Assembly: GCA_016713365.1 (NCBI GenBank)
Contig: JADJPG010000020.1
Location: 4,183 to 68,182 of the forward strand
DNA from: Verrucomicrobiota bacterium
GTDB lineage: Bacteria > Verrucomicrobiota > Verrucomicrobiia > Limisphaerales > JADJPG01
DNA: 64,000 bases
Direction of reading: 5' to 3'
The stretch's first letter is position 1. The number at the start of each line of letters is the position of its first letter. The notes under the pieces are model-generated. The model saw only the letters and a program-made list of their open reading frames with translations. It searched no databases and was not told the origin of the DNA. A program made the translations under genes and the position numbers. Below, piece by piece: positions 30,104 to 39,598 of the stretch.

Positions 30104-30940
30104 TTAGAACTTGTAAGCGAGAGCGCCGATCAGCTTCGTGTCGTTCTTGAGCTTGTAACGCTGGTCGCCGCCAGTGGTAACACCTGCTTTTGCCGTATCG
30201 CTGTCATAAACATGCTGGAAGACGAGACGGAGGCTGAACTTCTTGGTCAGCGGAGCTTCCGCGCCGATTTCCGAAGTGGCGATGAAGTTGTTGAACTCGT
30301 CAATCTGCGGAACGATTTCCGTCGACTGCCAGATGCGGGCACCGGTGGAGAACTTGTGCTCAAATCGTTCGGCCAAACGCAAACCGGCGTAAGTATCTTC
30401 TTCGCCACCAACCTTCTCGTGAACCAACGACGGACCGAACTCCACCGCCAAAGTAGTGGCCTTGTCCTTGATAAAGTAGTAACCAGCCAAGGGCGACAAA
30501 GTGAAGCGATAGCTGATGTCGGCAACATCGTCATTCAGAGCGTCCAAGCGCAAACCGCCGTAAACTCGCTCAGTGAACAAATGGTTCCACTGGCTAAATC
30601 CCTTGATATATCCCTCGGTCCGGTTCTTTTCGTCCGGCTCGCCATCCGCGCGCTTTACGACCGTGCTCTTGGCGTAACCGGCTTGGGCGCCAAGAAGCGC
30701 TTCGTCCTTGGACCATTTGCGGGTGCTGTTGGCCGAGAGCGTGTACTGGGTGCTCTTGGTGTTACCGCCTGAGACGGTCACGCCAGCCGCTGCGCTGGTT
30801 TCCCATCCCTTGTCTTCAGGCTTTGCGTCCTGAGCTTGGACAGGGGCCAGTCCGGCGAGCAATGCAGCGCCTGCGACAATGCCTGCCGCAGGACGAATCG
30901 AATATACGTTTTGTTTCTTCATGGTTGTTGAGTGTTTCAT
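30104..30940 (-). CDS. DUF481 (YdiY-like) outer-membrane protein
   Basis: The 278-residue protein has a signal peptide (GIVAGAALLAGLAPVQAQ) and the DUF481 pattern WETSAAAGVTVSGGNTKSTQ, then GYIKGFSQWNHLFTERVYGG, YRFTLSPLAGYYFI and a terminal LIGALAYKF ending in Phe, as is usual for outer-membrane barrels. DUF481 proteins are salt- or stress-induced barrels of unknown transport function. A downstream ATG at 30922 is an alternative start. It has a strong shared terminator. Confidence 0.88.
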   Translation of the reverse strand: MKHSTTMKKQNVYSIRPAAGIVAGAALLAGLAPVQAQDAKPEDKGWETSAAAGVTVSGGNTKSTQYTLSANSTRKWSKDEALLGAQAGYAKSTVVKRADGEPDEKNRTEGYIKGFSQWNHLFTERVYGGLRLDALNDDVADISYRFTLSPLAGYYFIKDKATTLAVEFGPSLVHEKVGGEEDTYAGLRLAERFEHKFSTGARIWQSTEIVPQIDEFNNFIATSEIGAEAPLTKKFSLRLVFQHVYDSDTAKAGVTTGGDQRYKLKNDTKLIGALAYKF

Positions 30941-31126
30941 TTGATTCCGCTTTGAACCATTTCAACCGTTGTCAGTCCCCCGGGAAACAACGGTCATCAC
31001 TGGTTAACTCGCTGCGGACACGAACCCTCCCGGCGGTTCCGGGCGGATTACGGGCGACATGACTACCAGCAACTTGGCCGTAGGGAAGTCTTTTCTATTC
31101 TCCATCCTTGCTGCCAAAAAGGCAGT

Positions 31127-32383
31127 TCAAGGGAACAGCCCGCGCATCTTCTTGGCCTGATGGACGCGCTGGATCCCCAAAATGAGCGCCGCCGTCCGCA
31201 TGGACACCTTGTTCTTCCGGCTCAGCGTCAGCGTTTGCGTGAAGGCGTTCTCCAGAATGCGGAACAGCTTGTCCACCACTTCACTCTCGTTCCAGAAGAA
31301 GCTCTGCAAATCCTGCACCCATTCGAAATAGCTCACCACCACGCCACCGGAATTGCACAGGATGTCCGGGATCACAAAGATCTCCTCACGCTGATCGATG
31401 ATCTTGTCCGCTTCGGGCGTGGTCGGACCATTCGCGCCTTCCGCGAGGATTCGACACTTAATCTTTGCCGCGTTGGCCCCCGTGATCTGGCGCTCCATCG
31501 CCGCCGGCACCAGGATGTCGCACTGCAGCTCCAGCAGCTGTTCGTTGGATATCAGATCGCCGCCTGGGAATCCCGCGATCGAACGATTCGCAGTCACATA
31601 TTTGTCGAGCGCTATCAGGTCCAAACCGGCCTGGTTGTAGACACCACCAAACGCATCGCTCACGGCGATAATCTTCACCCCGAACCGCGCCAGCGAGAAC
31701 GCCGCCACCGAGCCAACATTGCCGAAACCCTGCACGACCGCGGTGGCTTTGCTGGATTCCAGACCGAGGACATCCATCGCGCGATTCGCGAGATAACCCA
31801 CTCCGCGCCCAGTCGCTTCGCGGCGTCCCACCGAACCGCCCAGCAGCACCGGCTTGCCAGTCACCACTCCCGGCACTGAATAGCCCATGTGGACCGAATA
31901 CGTGTCCATCATCCACGCCATCGTCTGCTCGTTCGTGCCCATGTCTGGCGCCGGGATGTCCACCTGCGGTCCGATGAACGAAATAATTTCCTGGGTAAAA
32001 CGTCGCGTGACCCGTTCGAGCTCGGTGACGGAAAGCTTCCGCGGATCGCAATTCACACCGCCTTTGGCACCGCCGTAAGGCAGGTTCGTGAGCGCGCACT
32101 TCCAGCTCATCCACATCGCCAGCGCTGCAACCTCGCCCAGCTCCACGTCCGGATGAAACCGCATCCCGCCCTTGGTCGGCCCCAACGACAAGTGATGCTG
32201 CACGCGATAACCTTGGAAGACCTGCGTGCTGCCATCGTCGCGATGAATCGGGACGGCGACGGTAAGCGAACGCTTCGGAACTTTGAGCCGCTCGCGATCG
32301 TCGGTAGGAATCTGGAGATAATCGGCTACCAAGTCGAACTGCTGGCAGGCCATGCGAAACGTGGGATGATCGTAAACGTTCAC
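31127..32383 (-). CDS. Glu/Leu/Phe/Val-type glutamate dehydrogenase
   Basis: The 418-residue enzyme interconverts glutamate and 2-oxoglutarate plus ammonia with NAD(P). The glutamate-binding region GPTKGGMRFHPDVELGEVAA and catalytic lysine region NLPYGGAKGGVNCDP are present, followed by DIPAPDMGTNEQTMAWMMD. The Rossmann loop is VVQGFGNVGSVAAFSLA. It resembles the catabolic hexameric RocG/GudB-like group, so NAD use is likely but not decided from sequence alone. It is divergent from queE across 84 bases. Confidence 0.94.
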   Translation of the reverse strand: MNVYDHPTFRMACQQFDLVADYLQIPTDDRERLKVPKRSLTVAVPIHRDDGSTQVFQGYRVQHHLSLGPTKGGMRFHPDVELGEVAALAMWMSWKCALTNLPYGGAKGGVNCDPRKLSVTELERVTRRFTQEIISFIGPQVDIPAPDMGTNEQTMAWMMDTYSVHMGYSVPGVVTGKPVLLGGSVGRREATGRGVGYLANRAMDVLGLESSKATAVVQGFGNVGSVAAFSLARFGVKIIAVSDAFGGVYNQAGLDLIALDKYVTANRSIAGFPGGDLISNEQLLELQCDILVPAAMERQITGANAAKIKCRILAEGANGPTTPEADKIIDQREEIFVIPDILCNSGGVVVSYFEWVQDLQSFFWNESEVVDKLFRILENAFTQTLTLSRKNKVSMRTAALILGIQRVHQAKKMRGLFP

Positions 32384-32467
32384 CGGCGCAGGCTAGTCTC
32401 AGGCCGCGCCTGCGGGAAGCGCGAATCACTCTTCACTCTACAGGCGTCTCCCACTACGCTGCCCGCG

Positions 32468-33190
32468 ATGTCTGCTACGCTGGTCGTGAACGAAGTGTAT
32501 CTGAGCCTCCAAGGTGAAAGCACCTTTGCGGGGCTCCCCTGCGTTTTCATCCGTCTGACCGCGTGCAATCTCCGCTGCTCCTACTGCGACACCGCGTATG
32601 CCTTCACCCAGGGAACGAAGTGGGAAGTCGAAGACGTTGTGGCTCGAGTGCGCGAGCTGGCGAAGCCATATGCGGGATCCTGTTTGCCGCTGGTCGAACT
32701 CACCGGCGGTGAGCCTTTGCTCCAGCCGAACGCGCTGCCTCTGATGAAGCAACTGGGCGACGAAGGCTTCACCGTGCTCATCGAAACCAGCGGCGCGCAC
32801 GACATCAGCAGTATCGATCCCCGCGTGCGCCGCATCGTCGATTTGAAATGCCCCAGCTCAGGGGAAGTCGCGCGAAATCGCTACGAGAACATTCCGCACC
32901 TGAAGGCGACGGACGAAGTGAAATTCGTGATCGGCACCGCGGAAGATTATCAGTGGTCAAAACAGCAATTGCTCGAACATCAGCTCGTCGGACGCTGCGC
33001 CCTGCTGTTCTCCTGGGTGGCACCCTTGTTACCGGAACAGCGCGACAAATCCCTAAAGCCCGTTCCTGCCGGACAAACCCCAATCACACGGAAAGAACTC
33101 GTGGAACGCATCATCGCCGATGCCCTGCCGGTTCGCTTCCAAGTACAGATGCACAAGGTCATCTGGCCCCCCGAACAACGCGGCGTTTAG
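32468..33190 (+). CDS. queE: 7-carboxy-7-deazaguanine synthase
   Basis: QueE is a radical-SAM enzyme that makes the 7-deazaguanine core for queuosine from carboxytetrahydropterin. The protein (240 residues from ATG 32468) has the N-terminus VVNEVYLSLQGESTFAGLP and the cluster motif CNLRCSYCDTAY (C-x3-C-x2-C), then LVELTGGEPLLQPNALPL. Length and motifs are standard. It is first in a plus-strand run in which the next gene starts 12 bases later. tRNA-modification genes mnmG and an MnmC-like gene are elsewhere in the window. Confidence 0.95.
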   Translation: MSATLVVNEVYLSLQGESTFAGLPCVFIRLTACNLRCSYCDTAYAFTQGTKWEVEDVVARVRELAKPYAGSCLPLVELTGGEPLLQPNALPLMKQLGDEGFTVLIETSGAHDISSIDPRVRRIVDLKCPSSGEVARNRYENIPHLKATDEVKFVIGTAEDYQWSKQQLLEHQLVGRCALLFSWVAPLLPEQRDKSLKPVPAGQTPITRKELVERIIADALPVRFQVQMHKVIWPPEQRGV

Positions 33191-33202
33191 CGCCTCGCAT
33201 CG

Positions 33203-34519
33203 ATGGACACTCTTCAACTTCTCCGTCGCTACGAATCGCGCAACGTCACCTTCCTGGAGCGTGACGGCTCGTGGCCGATCGTCTGGAAACGCGCGAAAGG
33301 AGTTCACGTTTGGGATGACCGTGGCCGAAAGTATCTCGACCTGACCGCCGCGTTCGGCGTCGCCTCCGCCGGTCACGCCAACCCGAGAGTCGTCCGCGCC
33401 GGCCAACGCCAGATGGAGACGCTGCTCCACGCCATGGGCGACGTCCATCCCCACGCCCGCAAGGCCGAATTAGCCCGGGAGCTCAGCAGAGTAACCTTCG
33501 AACGTTGGGGTCAGTCCAAGGTATCGCGTTATCAAGCCTCCAGTCGCAACGCCTCGGCTGCAAAGACAATCTTTTGCAACTCCGGTTTCGAGGCAGTCGA
33601 AGCGGCGTTGAAGACAGCGGTTCTCGCCACCAAACGCCGCGGAGTCATTGCGTTCACTGGCGCTTATCACGGCTTGGGCTACGGCGCTTTGAACGCCACG
33701 CATCGCCGTCATTTTCGTTCGCCATTCCAGTCCCAGCTCGGCGACTTCGGTAGCTTTGTTCCTTTTCCGAACTCAAAGCGGGATCTCGTCAGCGTCGAAT
33801 CCTCCCTTCGCTCCCTGCTCAAAACCAAACGCGCTGGAGGGATTCTCGTCGAACCAATGCAAGCGCGTGGCGGCATCAACATTCCACCACCGCAGTTTCT
33901 CCAATTGCTGCGAAAGCTCTGCGACGAATCGGGCGCGCTGCTGATACTCGACGAGATTTACACCGGTTTCGGTCGCACCGGGAAATGGTTCGCCTGTGAA
34001 CACAGCGACGTGGTCCCGGACCTCATTTGTCTCGGCAAAGCGCTTACCGGCGGCTTCCCGCTCTCGGCCTGCGTGGGTCGCGCCGAACTCATGGACGCCG
34101 CGTGGCCAGAGTCGACTGGCGAAGCAATTCACACCAGCACTTACCTTGGTCACCCGGTCGGTTGTGCGATGGCGCTCGCTCAGCTTGCGGAAATTCGCCG
34201 CCTTAAACTCGTCGTACGCAGTCGCGACCTCGGCGAATTCCTCGTGGACAAACTTCGTGAACTGAAAGCCCCATCCTTGAAACTCGCGGTGCGCGGTGCC
34301 GGATTGATGGTGGGACTGGAGATGACGCGACGCGATGGTTCACCAGCCACAAGCGAATCGCTCGACATCATTAAGCGCCTGCTTCACCGCGGGATACATC
34401 TTCCTCCGGAAGGCGAGCACGCGAACATCATCAGCTTCACACCACCACTCACCATCACCCGGGCGCAACTACTGTCCGCCGTGCGCGCGCTCGAAACCGA
34501 ACTCGGGAGGTTACCATGA
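33203..34519 (+). CDS. Class III aminotransferase, substrate unknown
   Basis: The 438-residue PLP-dependent enzyme has the phosphate-binding loop CNSGFEAVEAALKTA, FTGAYHGLGYGALNATH, the canonical DEIYTGFGRTGKWFACEH, and the lysine loop LGKALTGGFPLSACVG. This is a class III fold like ornithine, GABA or glutamate-semialdehyde aminotransferases. Context gives little help: it lies between queE and rsmA with ATGA overlap to rsmA. It differs from the argD-like protein at 5.2 kb, which lacks the DE pair. Confidence 0.85.
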   Translation: MDTLQLLRRYESRNVTFLERDGSWPIVWKRAKGVHVWDDRGRKYLDLTAAFGVASAGHANPRVVRAGQRQMETLLHAMGDVHPHARKAELARELSRVTFERWGQSKVSRYQASSRNASAAKTIFCNSGFEAVEAALKTAVLATKRRGVIAFTGAYHGLGYGALNATHRRHFRSPFQSQLGDFGSFVPFPNSKRDLVSVESSLRSLLKTKRAGGILVEPMQARGGINIPPPQFLQLLRKLCDESGALLILDEIYTGFGRTGKWFACEHSDVVPDLICLGKALTGGFPLSACVGRAELMDAAWPESTGEAIHTSTYLGHPVGCAMALAQLAEIRRLKLVVRSRDLGEFLVDKLRELKAPSLKLAVRGAGLMVGLEMTRRDGSPATSESLDIIKRLLHRGIHLPPEGEHANIISFTPPLTITRAQLLSAVRALETELGRLP

Positions 34520-35340
34520 CGCTTTCCGAGATGCGCCGCATTCTCGACGAAGGCGGCATTCAACTGACCAAATCGCTCGGGCAAAACTTCCTCCACGATG
34601 GCAATCAACTTCGCCGAATCGTTGCGGCGGCGGAGTTGAAACCTACGGATCGCGTGCTGGAGATCGGTCCCGGACTCGGCCCGCTCACCGAACAATTGCT
34701 GGAGCACGCGGGAGAAGTTTTTGCGGTGGAAAAGGACGCGCGGCTCGTCTCCATCCTGCTACAACGCTTCGCGGATCAACCGAAGCTTCGACTGCTTCAC
34801 GGTGACGGATTGGAGATCGTGCGCGCGGACGCCAGCGAATGGGCGGGCTGGAAACTCGTGGCCAATCTTCCTTACTCCGTGGCGTCGCCCATTCTCGTCG
34901 AACTGGCGTCCAATCCGCATCCACCCGAGCGCATGACGGCCACGTTGCAACTGGAGGTTGCGCGGCGACTGATGGCGAAGGCGAACGACGATGACTACGG
35001 CATCCTGTCGCTGCTGGTGCAGATTCGCTTCGAGCCTCGCGGCATTTTCAAGATTCCCTCGGGCTGCTTCTTCCCGCCACCGGATGTGGATTCTGCATGC
35101 ATCACCTTGGTCCGACGCGAGGTGCCTCTGCTGCCGGAAGAACTCCGCGCCACCTTCGTGCGCGTCGTGAAATTGGCGTTCTCGCAACGACGTAAAATGA
35201 TGCTCAAACTCCTCAAGCAGGAGTGGCCTGCCGAACAATTGAATGAAGCAGTCTCCGCCTTGAAGCTTTCTCCGCTGGTGCGAGCCGAAGCAGTCACGCT
35301 GGAACAATTCGTCGCGTTGACCCGGCTCTTGCACGGATGA
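34516..35340 (+). CDS. rsmA: 16S rRNA dimethyladenosine transferase
   Basis: RsmA (KsgA) dimethylates two adjacent adenosines near the 3' end of 16S rRNA using SAM. Motifs: KSLGQNFLHDGNQLRRIVA, the SAM loop VLEIGPGLGPLTEQLL, and the catalytic NLPYSVASPILVEL; the C-terminal part has GCFFPPPDVDSACITL and LAFSQRRKMMLKLL. 274 residues. The start overlaps the upstream stop as ATGA, and its own stop overlaps the next start in the same way, so three genes are coupled. Confidence 0.97.
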   Translation: MTLSEMRRILDEGGIQLTKSLGQNFLHDGNQLRRIVAAAELKPTDRVLEIGPGLGPLTEQLLEHAGEVFAVEKDARLVSILLQRFADQPKLRLLHGDGLEIVRADASEWAGWKLVANLPYSVASPILVELASNPHPPERMTATLQLEVARRLMAKANDDDYGILSLLVQIRFEPRGIFKIPSGCFFPPPDVDSACITLVRREVPLLPEELRATFVRVVKLAFSQRRKMMLKLLKQEWPAEQLNEAVSALKLSPLVRAEAVTLEQFVALTRLLHG

Positions 35341-35681
35341 ATCCGGTGACCCGGAAGGTTCTCTTCGTCTGCAGTCGCAATCGTCGACGCAGCTTGACTG
35401 CCGAAAAACTTTTCGCCGATGTCCCCGGCTGGCAAGTGCGCTCTGCTGGCACTGCCGAGGGCGCGCGGATTAAGGTTACAACGGGATTGACCGGCTGGGC
35501 GGACGACATTGTCGCGATGGAGAAGCGGCACAAAGAAATACTGCGGGAACGATTCCCCGAAGCTCTGGCTGGCAAGTCGTGCTGCTGTCTTTTCATTCCC
35601 GATGACTTCGAGTTCATGGACGCCGGGCTGGTCTCTTTGCTCCGCGAAAAGATGCGAGACCATTTTCCAGAGCTGGAGTAA
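35337..35681 (+). CDS. Small protein tyrosine phosphatase-like protein
   Basis: The 114-residue protein begins with KVLFVCSRNRRRSLTAEKLF, which contains a C-x5-R phosphate-loop-like motif (CSRNRRRS) typical of the low-molecular-weight phosphatase fold. The later WADDIVAMEKRHKEIL resembles the region following the loop. The family's usual Asp-Pro general-acid segment is not clear (FIPDDFEFMD is a candidate). I recall this as the COG4551-type short family. Targets are unknown. It is coupled to rsmA. Confidence 0.75.
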   Translation: MNPVTRKVLFVCSRNRRRSLTAEKLFADVPGWQVRSAGTAEGARIKVTTGLTGWADDIVAMEKRHKEILRERFPEALAGKSCCCLFIPDDFEFMDAGLVSLLREKMRDHFPELE

Positions 35682-35696
35682 TCTCCCGAGAGTTTT

Positions 35697-36209
35697 ATGA
35701 GCGAAGAGATCTTTGATGTCGTCAACGAACGCGATGAAGTAATCGGGCAGGCGCCCCGGAGCGAAGTTCACCGGCGCGGACTCCACCATCGCGCCGTGCA
35801 TGTGCTGGTGTTCAACACGCGCGGCGATCTGTTCCTCCAGAAGCGTTCCATGAAGAAGGATTGTTATCCGGGCGCGTGGGATTCGTCGGCTTCCGGACAT
35901 CTCGATCGCGGCGAAGACTACGACGTCTGCGCCGTGCGCGAGGTGCGCGAGGAACTGGGGGTTCAACTGCCGGCCGTTCCGAGGCGCCTGTTCAAGATCG
36001 ATTCCTGCGCGGAAACCGGCCAGGAGTTTGTCTGGATTTACCAATGCCAGCATGAAGGTCCGTTCGACCTGCACCCGGAGGAGATTGAGCGTGGGGATTG
36101 GTTCAAGCCGGCTGAGATCTCGCGTTGGATGGAAGAGAAGCCCGAGGAGTTTGCCAGTGCGCTGCTCCTCATCTGGAGGCGTTGGCTGAAGGATTTTGGC
36201 CAGGTGTAG
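35697..36209 (+). CDS. NUDIX hydrolase
   Basis: The 170-residue protein carries the Nudix box as GHLDRGEDYDVCAVREVREELGV (core residues G-x5-E-x7-REVxEE-x-G are in place). The N-terminus IFDVVNERDEVIGQAPRSEV followed by RRGLHHRAVHVLVFN is that of the YfcD/IPP-isomerase-like group. Substrate is unknown; isopentenyl diphosphate isomerase would need Cys and Glu residues that are not clearly present. It follows the phosphatase-like gene by 15 bases. Confidence 0.88.
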   Translation: MSEEIFDVVNERDEVIGQAPRSEVHRRGLHHRAVHVLVFNTRGDLFLQKRSMKKDCYPGAWDSSASGHLDRGEDYDVCAVREVREELGVQLPAVPRRLFKIDSCAETGQEFVWIYQCQHEGPFDLHPEEIERGDWFKPAEISRWMEEKPEEFASALLLIWRRWLKDFGQV

Positions 36210-36410
36210 CGCCCACAGAGGTGCGCGCCGCATTTGGCTTTGGCATGGTGCCGGATCCGGCTTACAGTAGCGCCCATCAAGGGCGTTCGATGCGACCCGA
36301 TCATTCATGACAACGGCTGGTTCAGCTCGGCAGCGACAGGAGGATTCCAGTTTGGATTCTCCCCTTCAGGCGCGTTCCTCACACGCCGACCGCGCGTCAT
36401 CCTTCCACTG

Positions 36411-37783
36411 ATGAAGCCGACTCGCTGGCCATCCCTTCAACAACTGCGCGACCTCCTCACGGAGACGGCGCCGCCCTCGGAGCAAATGGCGCTTCGCCTG
36501 AAGTTGATGGAGCGCGATGTCATCCTGCCGGTGAAGGCGGTCTTCGTCCTCATCATCACCTACTCGCTCTACTTCTCGAGCTGGTTCGAAGATGTCACCC
36601 TCCCTCAAACTCTCGCGCAGCAGACGATCGAGCGCTTCTTCGTCATCTATCTGATCATCAATGTCGGTGTGGCGGCGGCGTTGATCTTCGGCAAATCGAT
36701 CAGCGCTACCGTCATGCAGCGGGTGATCTTCTCAGCCAGCTTTTTGGACGGGCTCTTCCTCTCGGCGCTAACGTTTTCAACCGGAGGGTTCGACAGCATT
36801 CTCTACTGGCTCTTTCTGGGACTGATCGTTCGCAATGCGGTGAGCTGTCCGCTGGCGTTTCCGCAGTTGATTCTGAATTTCTCCGCGAGCCTCTGTTACC
36901 TAGCGGCCGGTTTGCTGGATGTCGGCATGGCCGTGAACATCGAAGAACTCCAGGACGTCACCGGAGGCGAATCTGCCAACGCCACCGAGCCGTTCCTCCT
37001 CCGCCTGTTCCTGCTCTGGCTGCTGTCCACGTGCTGCTATGGGTTGCAGGTCTTGTTCGAGAAACAACGTCGCGCGGCCGAGGAATCCCAGGAGTACGCC
37101 GTCCGCCAGGAGCAACTGCGCGCGGCCGGCCGGCTTGCGGCGAAGATTGCGCATCAGATCAAGAACCCGCTCGGCATCATCAACAATGCCGCCTACTCGC
37201 TCCAGCGCGCCATTCAGGAAGGCAAGCCACCGAACCCCCAGCAGGTGGACATTATCCGCGAAGAAGTCGAACGCGCGGATCAAACCATCACGAAGTTGAT
37301 GGGTTACGCCCAGCTGGCGGAAGGCAAAGTCGAACGCCTGAATGTCGCCGACGAAATCGACCGCGCCATCGAGCGCGCCCTGCCGGCGGCGGCGAAGTAT
37401 CCGGTCATCGTGAGAAAAGATTACGCGAGCAATCTCCCGGTGCTCATGATGCAGCGCGGCCACTTTAGCGAAGTCCTGGAGAACCTCATTCAGAACGCCC
37501 GCGAAGCCATTGTTGGCAAGGGCAAGATTCAGATCACCGCCAAGGTCGACGACCAACAGGCGGTGATTGTCACGGTCGAGGACGACGGCCCCGGCATCGC
37601 CAAGATCAAGCTGGACAAGATCTTCCAGCCTTACTTCACCACCAGGAGAAGGGTACTGGCCTTGGCCTCTCCATCGTGAAGCACAATGTGGAGCTCTACG
37701 GCGGTTCGGTGCGCGTGGAATCTGAGCTTGGAAAGGGCACCCGCTTTACCCTACTGTTCCCTACCAGAACGATAACCAAATAA
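36411..37783 (+). CDS. Sensor histidine kinase, single-base frameshift
   Basis: ATG 36411 gives MKPTRWPSLQQLRDLL. About six transmembrane helices (residues 40-205; for example FVIYLIINVGVAAALIFG) precede a coiled linker and the phospho-acceptor helix AAKIAHQIKNPLGIINNAAY. The ATPase domain has ENLIQNAREAIVG (N box) and VTVEDDGPGIAKIKLDKIFQ (G1). At about 37644 one A is missing (ACCAGGAG for ACCAAGGAG), after which KGTGLGLSIVKHNVELYGGS and KGTRFTLLFP complete the domain in the next frame. Corrected length is 457. It ends five bases before the sigma-54 regulator, its obvious partner. Confidence 0.9.
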
Positions 37784-37788
37784 GCCGA

Positions 37789-39219
37789 ATGAGTGCCCCG
37801 TTACCGCCCGTTCTCGTCGTCGATGACGAGAAGAACATGCGCCTGTCGCTACAGGCGATGCTGGGCGACGAGGGTTATCAAGCGCGCACCGTGGAGAGCG
37901 CAGAAGAAGCACTCGCATTGCTCGCCCGCGAGAAGTTCTTCATGGTGCTGACCGACGCGCACCTCACCGGCATGACCGGTTATGAACTCCTCAGCCGGAT
38001 GCGCACCGGCCACCCTGAAATCCCGGTGTTGATGATCACCGCCTACGCGACGCCCAAGCTCGCAGTGGAGGCGATCAAGGCTGGCGCCATCGATTATCTT
38101 TCCAAGCCTTTCGAACCCGAAGAGCTGCTTCACGCGGTCTCGCGCTGCGCTGAACGCTACAAGCTCCTTAAAGAAAACGCCCGCCTCCGCAGCCAGAGCT
38201 CACAGACGATTGAGGTCAACCAGATCATTGGTGAATCCCCGCGAATGGTCGAACTGCGCAATCTGATCAAGACCGTCGCCCAGTCGAACGCCACCGTCTT
38301 GATTCTCGGCGAGAGCGGTTCGGGCAAGGAGCTCGTCGCCGGCGCCGTCCACAACCTCAGTCAGCGCCGTGAAGCGCCTTACATCCGGATCAATTGTGCG
38401 GCGATCCCGGAACAGCTCCTCGAGAGCGAACTGTTCGGTCACGAGAAAGGTTCCTTCACTGGAGCTCTGAAGCAGAAGCTCGGGCGCGTGGAAGAAGCGG
38501 ACGGCGGCACCATCTTCCTCGATGAAATTGGCGACATGAGCCGCCCGCTCCAGGCGAAGCTGCTGCGGTTCCTCGAAGACGGCAGCTTCTCCCGCGTGGG
38601 CGGCAACGAAGAACTGCGCGTCGACGTCCGCTTGATGGCCGCGACCAACCGCGACATCATAGACGCCATCCGGCTGAATCAGTTCCGCGAAGATTTGTTC
38701 CACCGCTTGAATGTCGTTCAGCTCCGGCCCCCGCCGCTGCGTGAACGCGGACGCGACGTCTTGCTGCTCGCGGATCATTTCCTCCGACAGTTCAACGCGA
38801 CGATGAACAAGCAGATCACGCAGATCTCCGTGGCCGCCAAACAGAAACTTCTCTCGCATCGCTGGCCCGGCAACGTCCGCGAACTGCGAAACGTTCTGGA
38901 ACGCGCGGTAATCCTCGAAACCTCGAACGAGATCACCCCGCCGAGCCTGCCGGAGTTCCACATGGAGACACGCCTGCGCAAGAGCGAGCTCCCGGTGGTG
39001 CCTTCCGGACAGTCCATCGACGAGGTGATGGCGAATTTCGAGAAAGAATTCATTCTGAACACGCTCGCTCAGAACCGATACAATCTGAACCGCACGGCGG
39101 AGCAATTGAAGATCAGCCGACACGCCCTGCGGTATCGCATGACGCGACTGAACATCCATACGGACAATGAAGAAGATGTCGGCTCACCCTCCGGCAAGGA
39201 GACGACACAGCAATGCTAA
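37789..39219 (+). CDS. NtrC-family sigma-54-dependent response regulator
   Basis: The 476-residue protein has a receiver domain (VLVVDDEKNMRLSLQAML, acceptor Asp in MVLTDAHLTGMTGYELL, Lys in DYLSKPFEPEEL), an AAA+ domain with Walker A LGESGSGKELVAGA and Walker B GGTIFLDEIGD, and a C-terminal Fis-type helix-turn-helix (NRYNLNRTAEQLKISRHALRY within the last 50 residues). The sigma-54 contact loop reads GSFTGA instead of GAFTGA. It should activate sigma-54 promoters on phosphorylation by the adjacent kinase. Its stop overlaps the next small gene by seven bases. Confidence 0.95.
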   Translation: MSAPLPPVLVVDDEKNMRLSLQAMLGDEGYQARTVESAEEALALLAREKFFMVLTDAHLTGMTGYELLSRMRTGHPEIPVLMITAYATPKLAVEAIKAGAIDYLSKPFEPEELLHAVSRCAERYKLLKENARLRSQSSQTIEVNQIIGESPRMVELRNLIKTVAQSNATVLILGESGSGKELVAGAVHNLSQRREAPYIRINCAAIPEQLLESELFGHEKGSFTGALKQKLGRVEEADGGTIFLDEIGDMSRPLQAKLLRFLEDGSFSRVGGNEELRVDVRLMAATNRDIIDAIRLNQFREDLFHRLNVVQLRPPPLRERGRDVLLLADHFLRQFNATMNKQITQISVAAKQKLLSHRWPGNVRELRNVLERAVILETSNEITPPSLPEFHMETRLRKSELPVVPSGQSIDEVMANFEKEFILNTLAQNRYNLNRTAEQLKISRHALRYRMTRLNIHTDNEEDVGSPSGKETTQQC

Positions 39220-39587
39220 GCCTCATTCCCATCCTCGCAGCCCTCGAGCCGCCCGATCTCGAGACACTCAAGAACGCCCACAAGAGCTCCACTCCGCAGA
39301 TTTGGGGCACTGACATCACGATCATCCTGGCGGTGATTCTCGGCATTACCGCCCTCCTGTTCTTCTGGGCCTTCTTCCTGCGGAAGAAGCCGACCCACGC
39401 CCGCGGATCTCTCGTCGTCGAACGCTCCGACAAGAAAGGCCGCGAATCACACGCATCCGCGGGCGGCAAGCGGCGCCGGCGGCGTTCCCAGTCGGAGACG
39501 TGGGGTCGCAATCCGACCTTGAGCGAAACCGGCGGGCTCCCACCGCCACGTCCCGAAGAGCCGGAGAGTCCCGCTCCGAAAGAGTAA
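39213..39587 (+). CDS. Small single-pass membrane protein
   Basis: The 124-residue protein has one strong transmembrane helix (ITIILAVILGITALLFFWAF) and a highly charged C-terminal tail with KRRRRRSQSE and a Pro/Glu-rich end. I do not recognise a family name, but small membrane proteins with a poly-Arg cytosolic tail are seen beside two-component genes in related bacteria. The ATG lies within the end of the regulator gene, so expression is tied to it. Confidence 0.6.
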   Translation: MLSLIPILAALEPPDLETLKNAHKSSTPQIWGTDITIILAVILGITALLFFWAFFLRKKPTHARGSLVVERSDKKGRESHASAGGKRRRRRSQSETWGRNPTLSETGGLPPPRPEEPESPAPKE

Positions 39588-39598
39588 GCGCCCGACTC

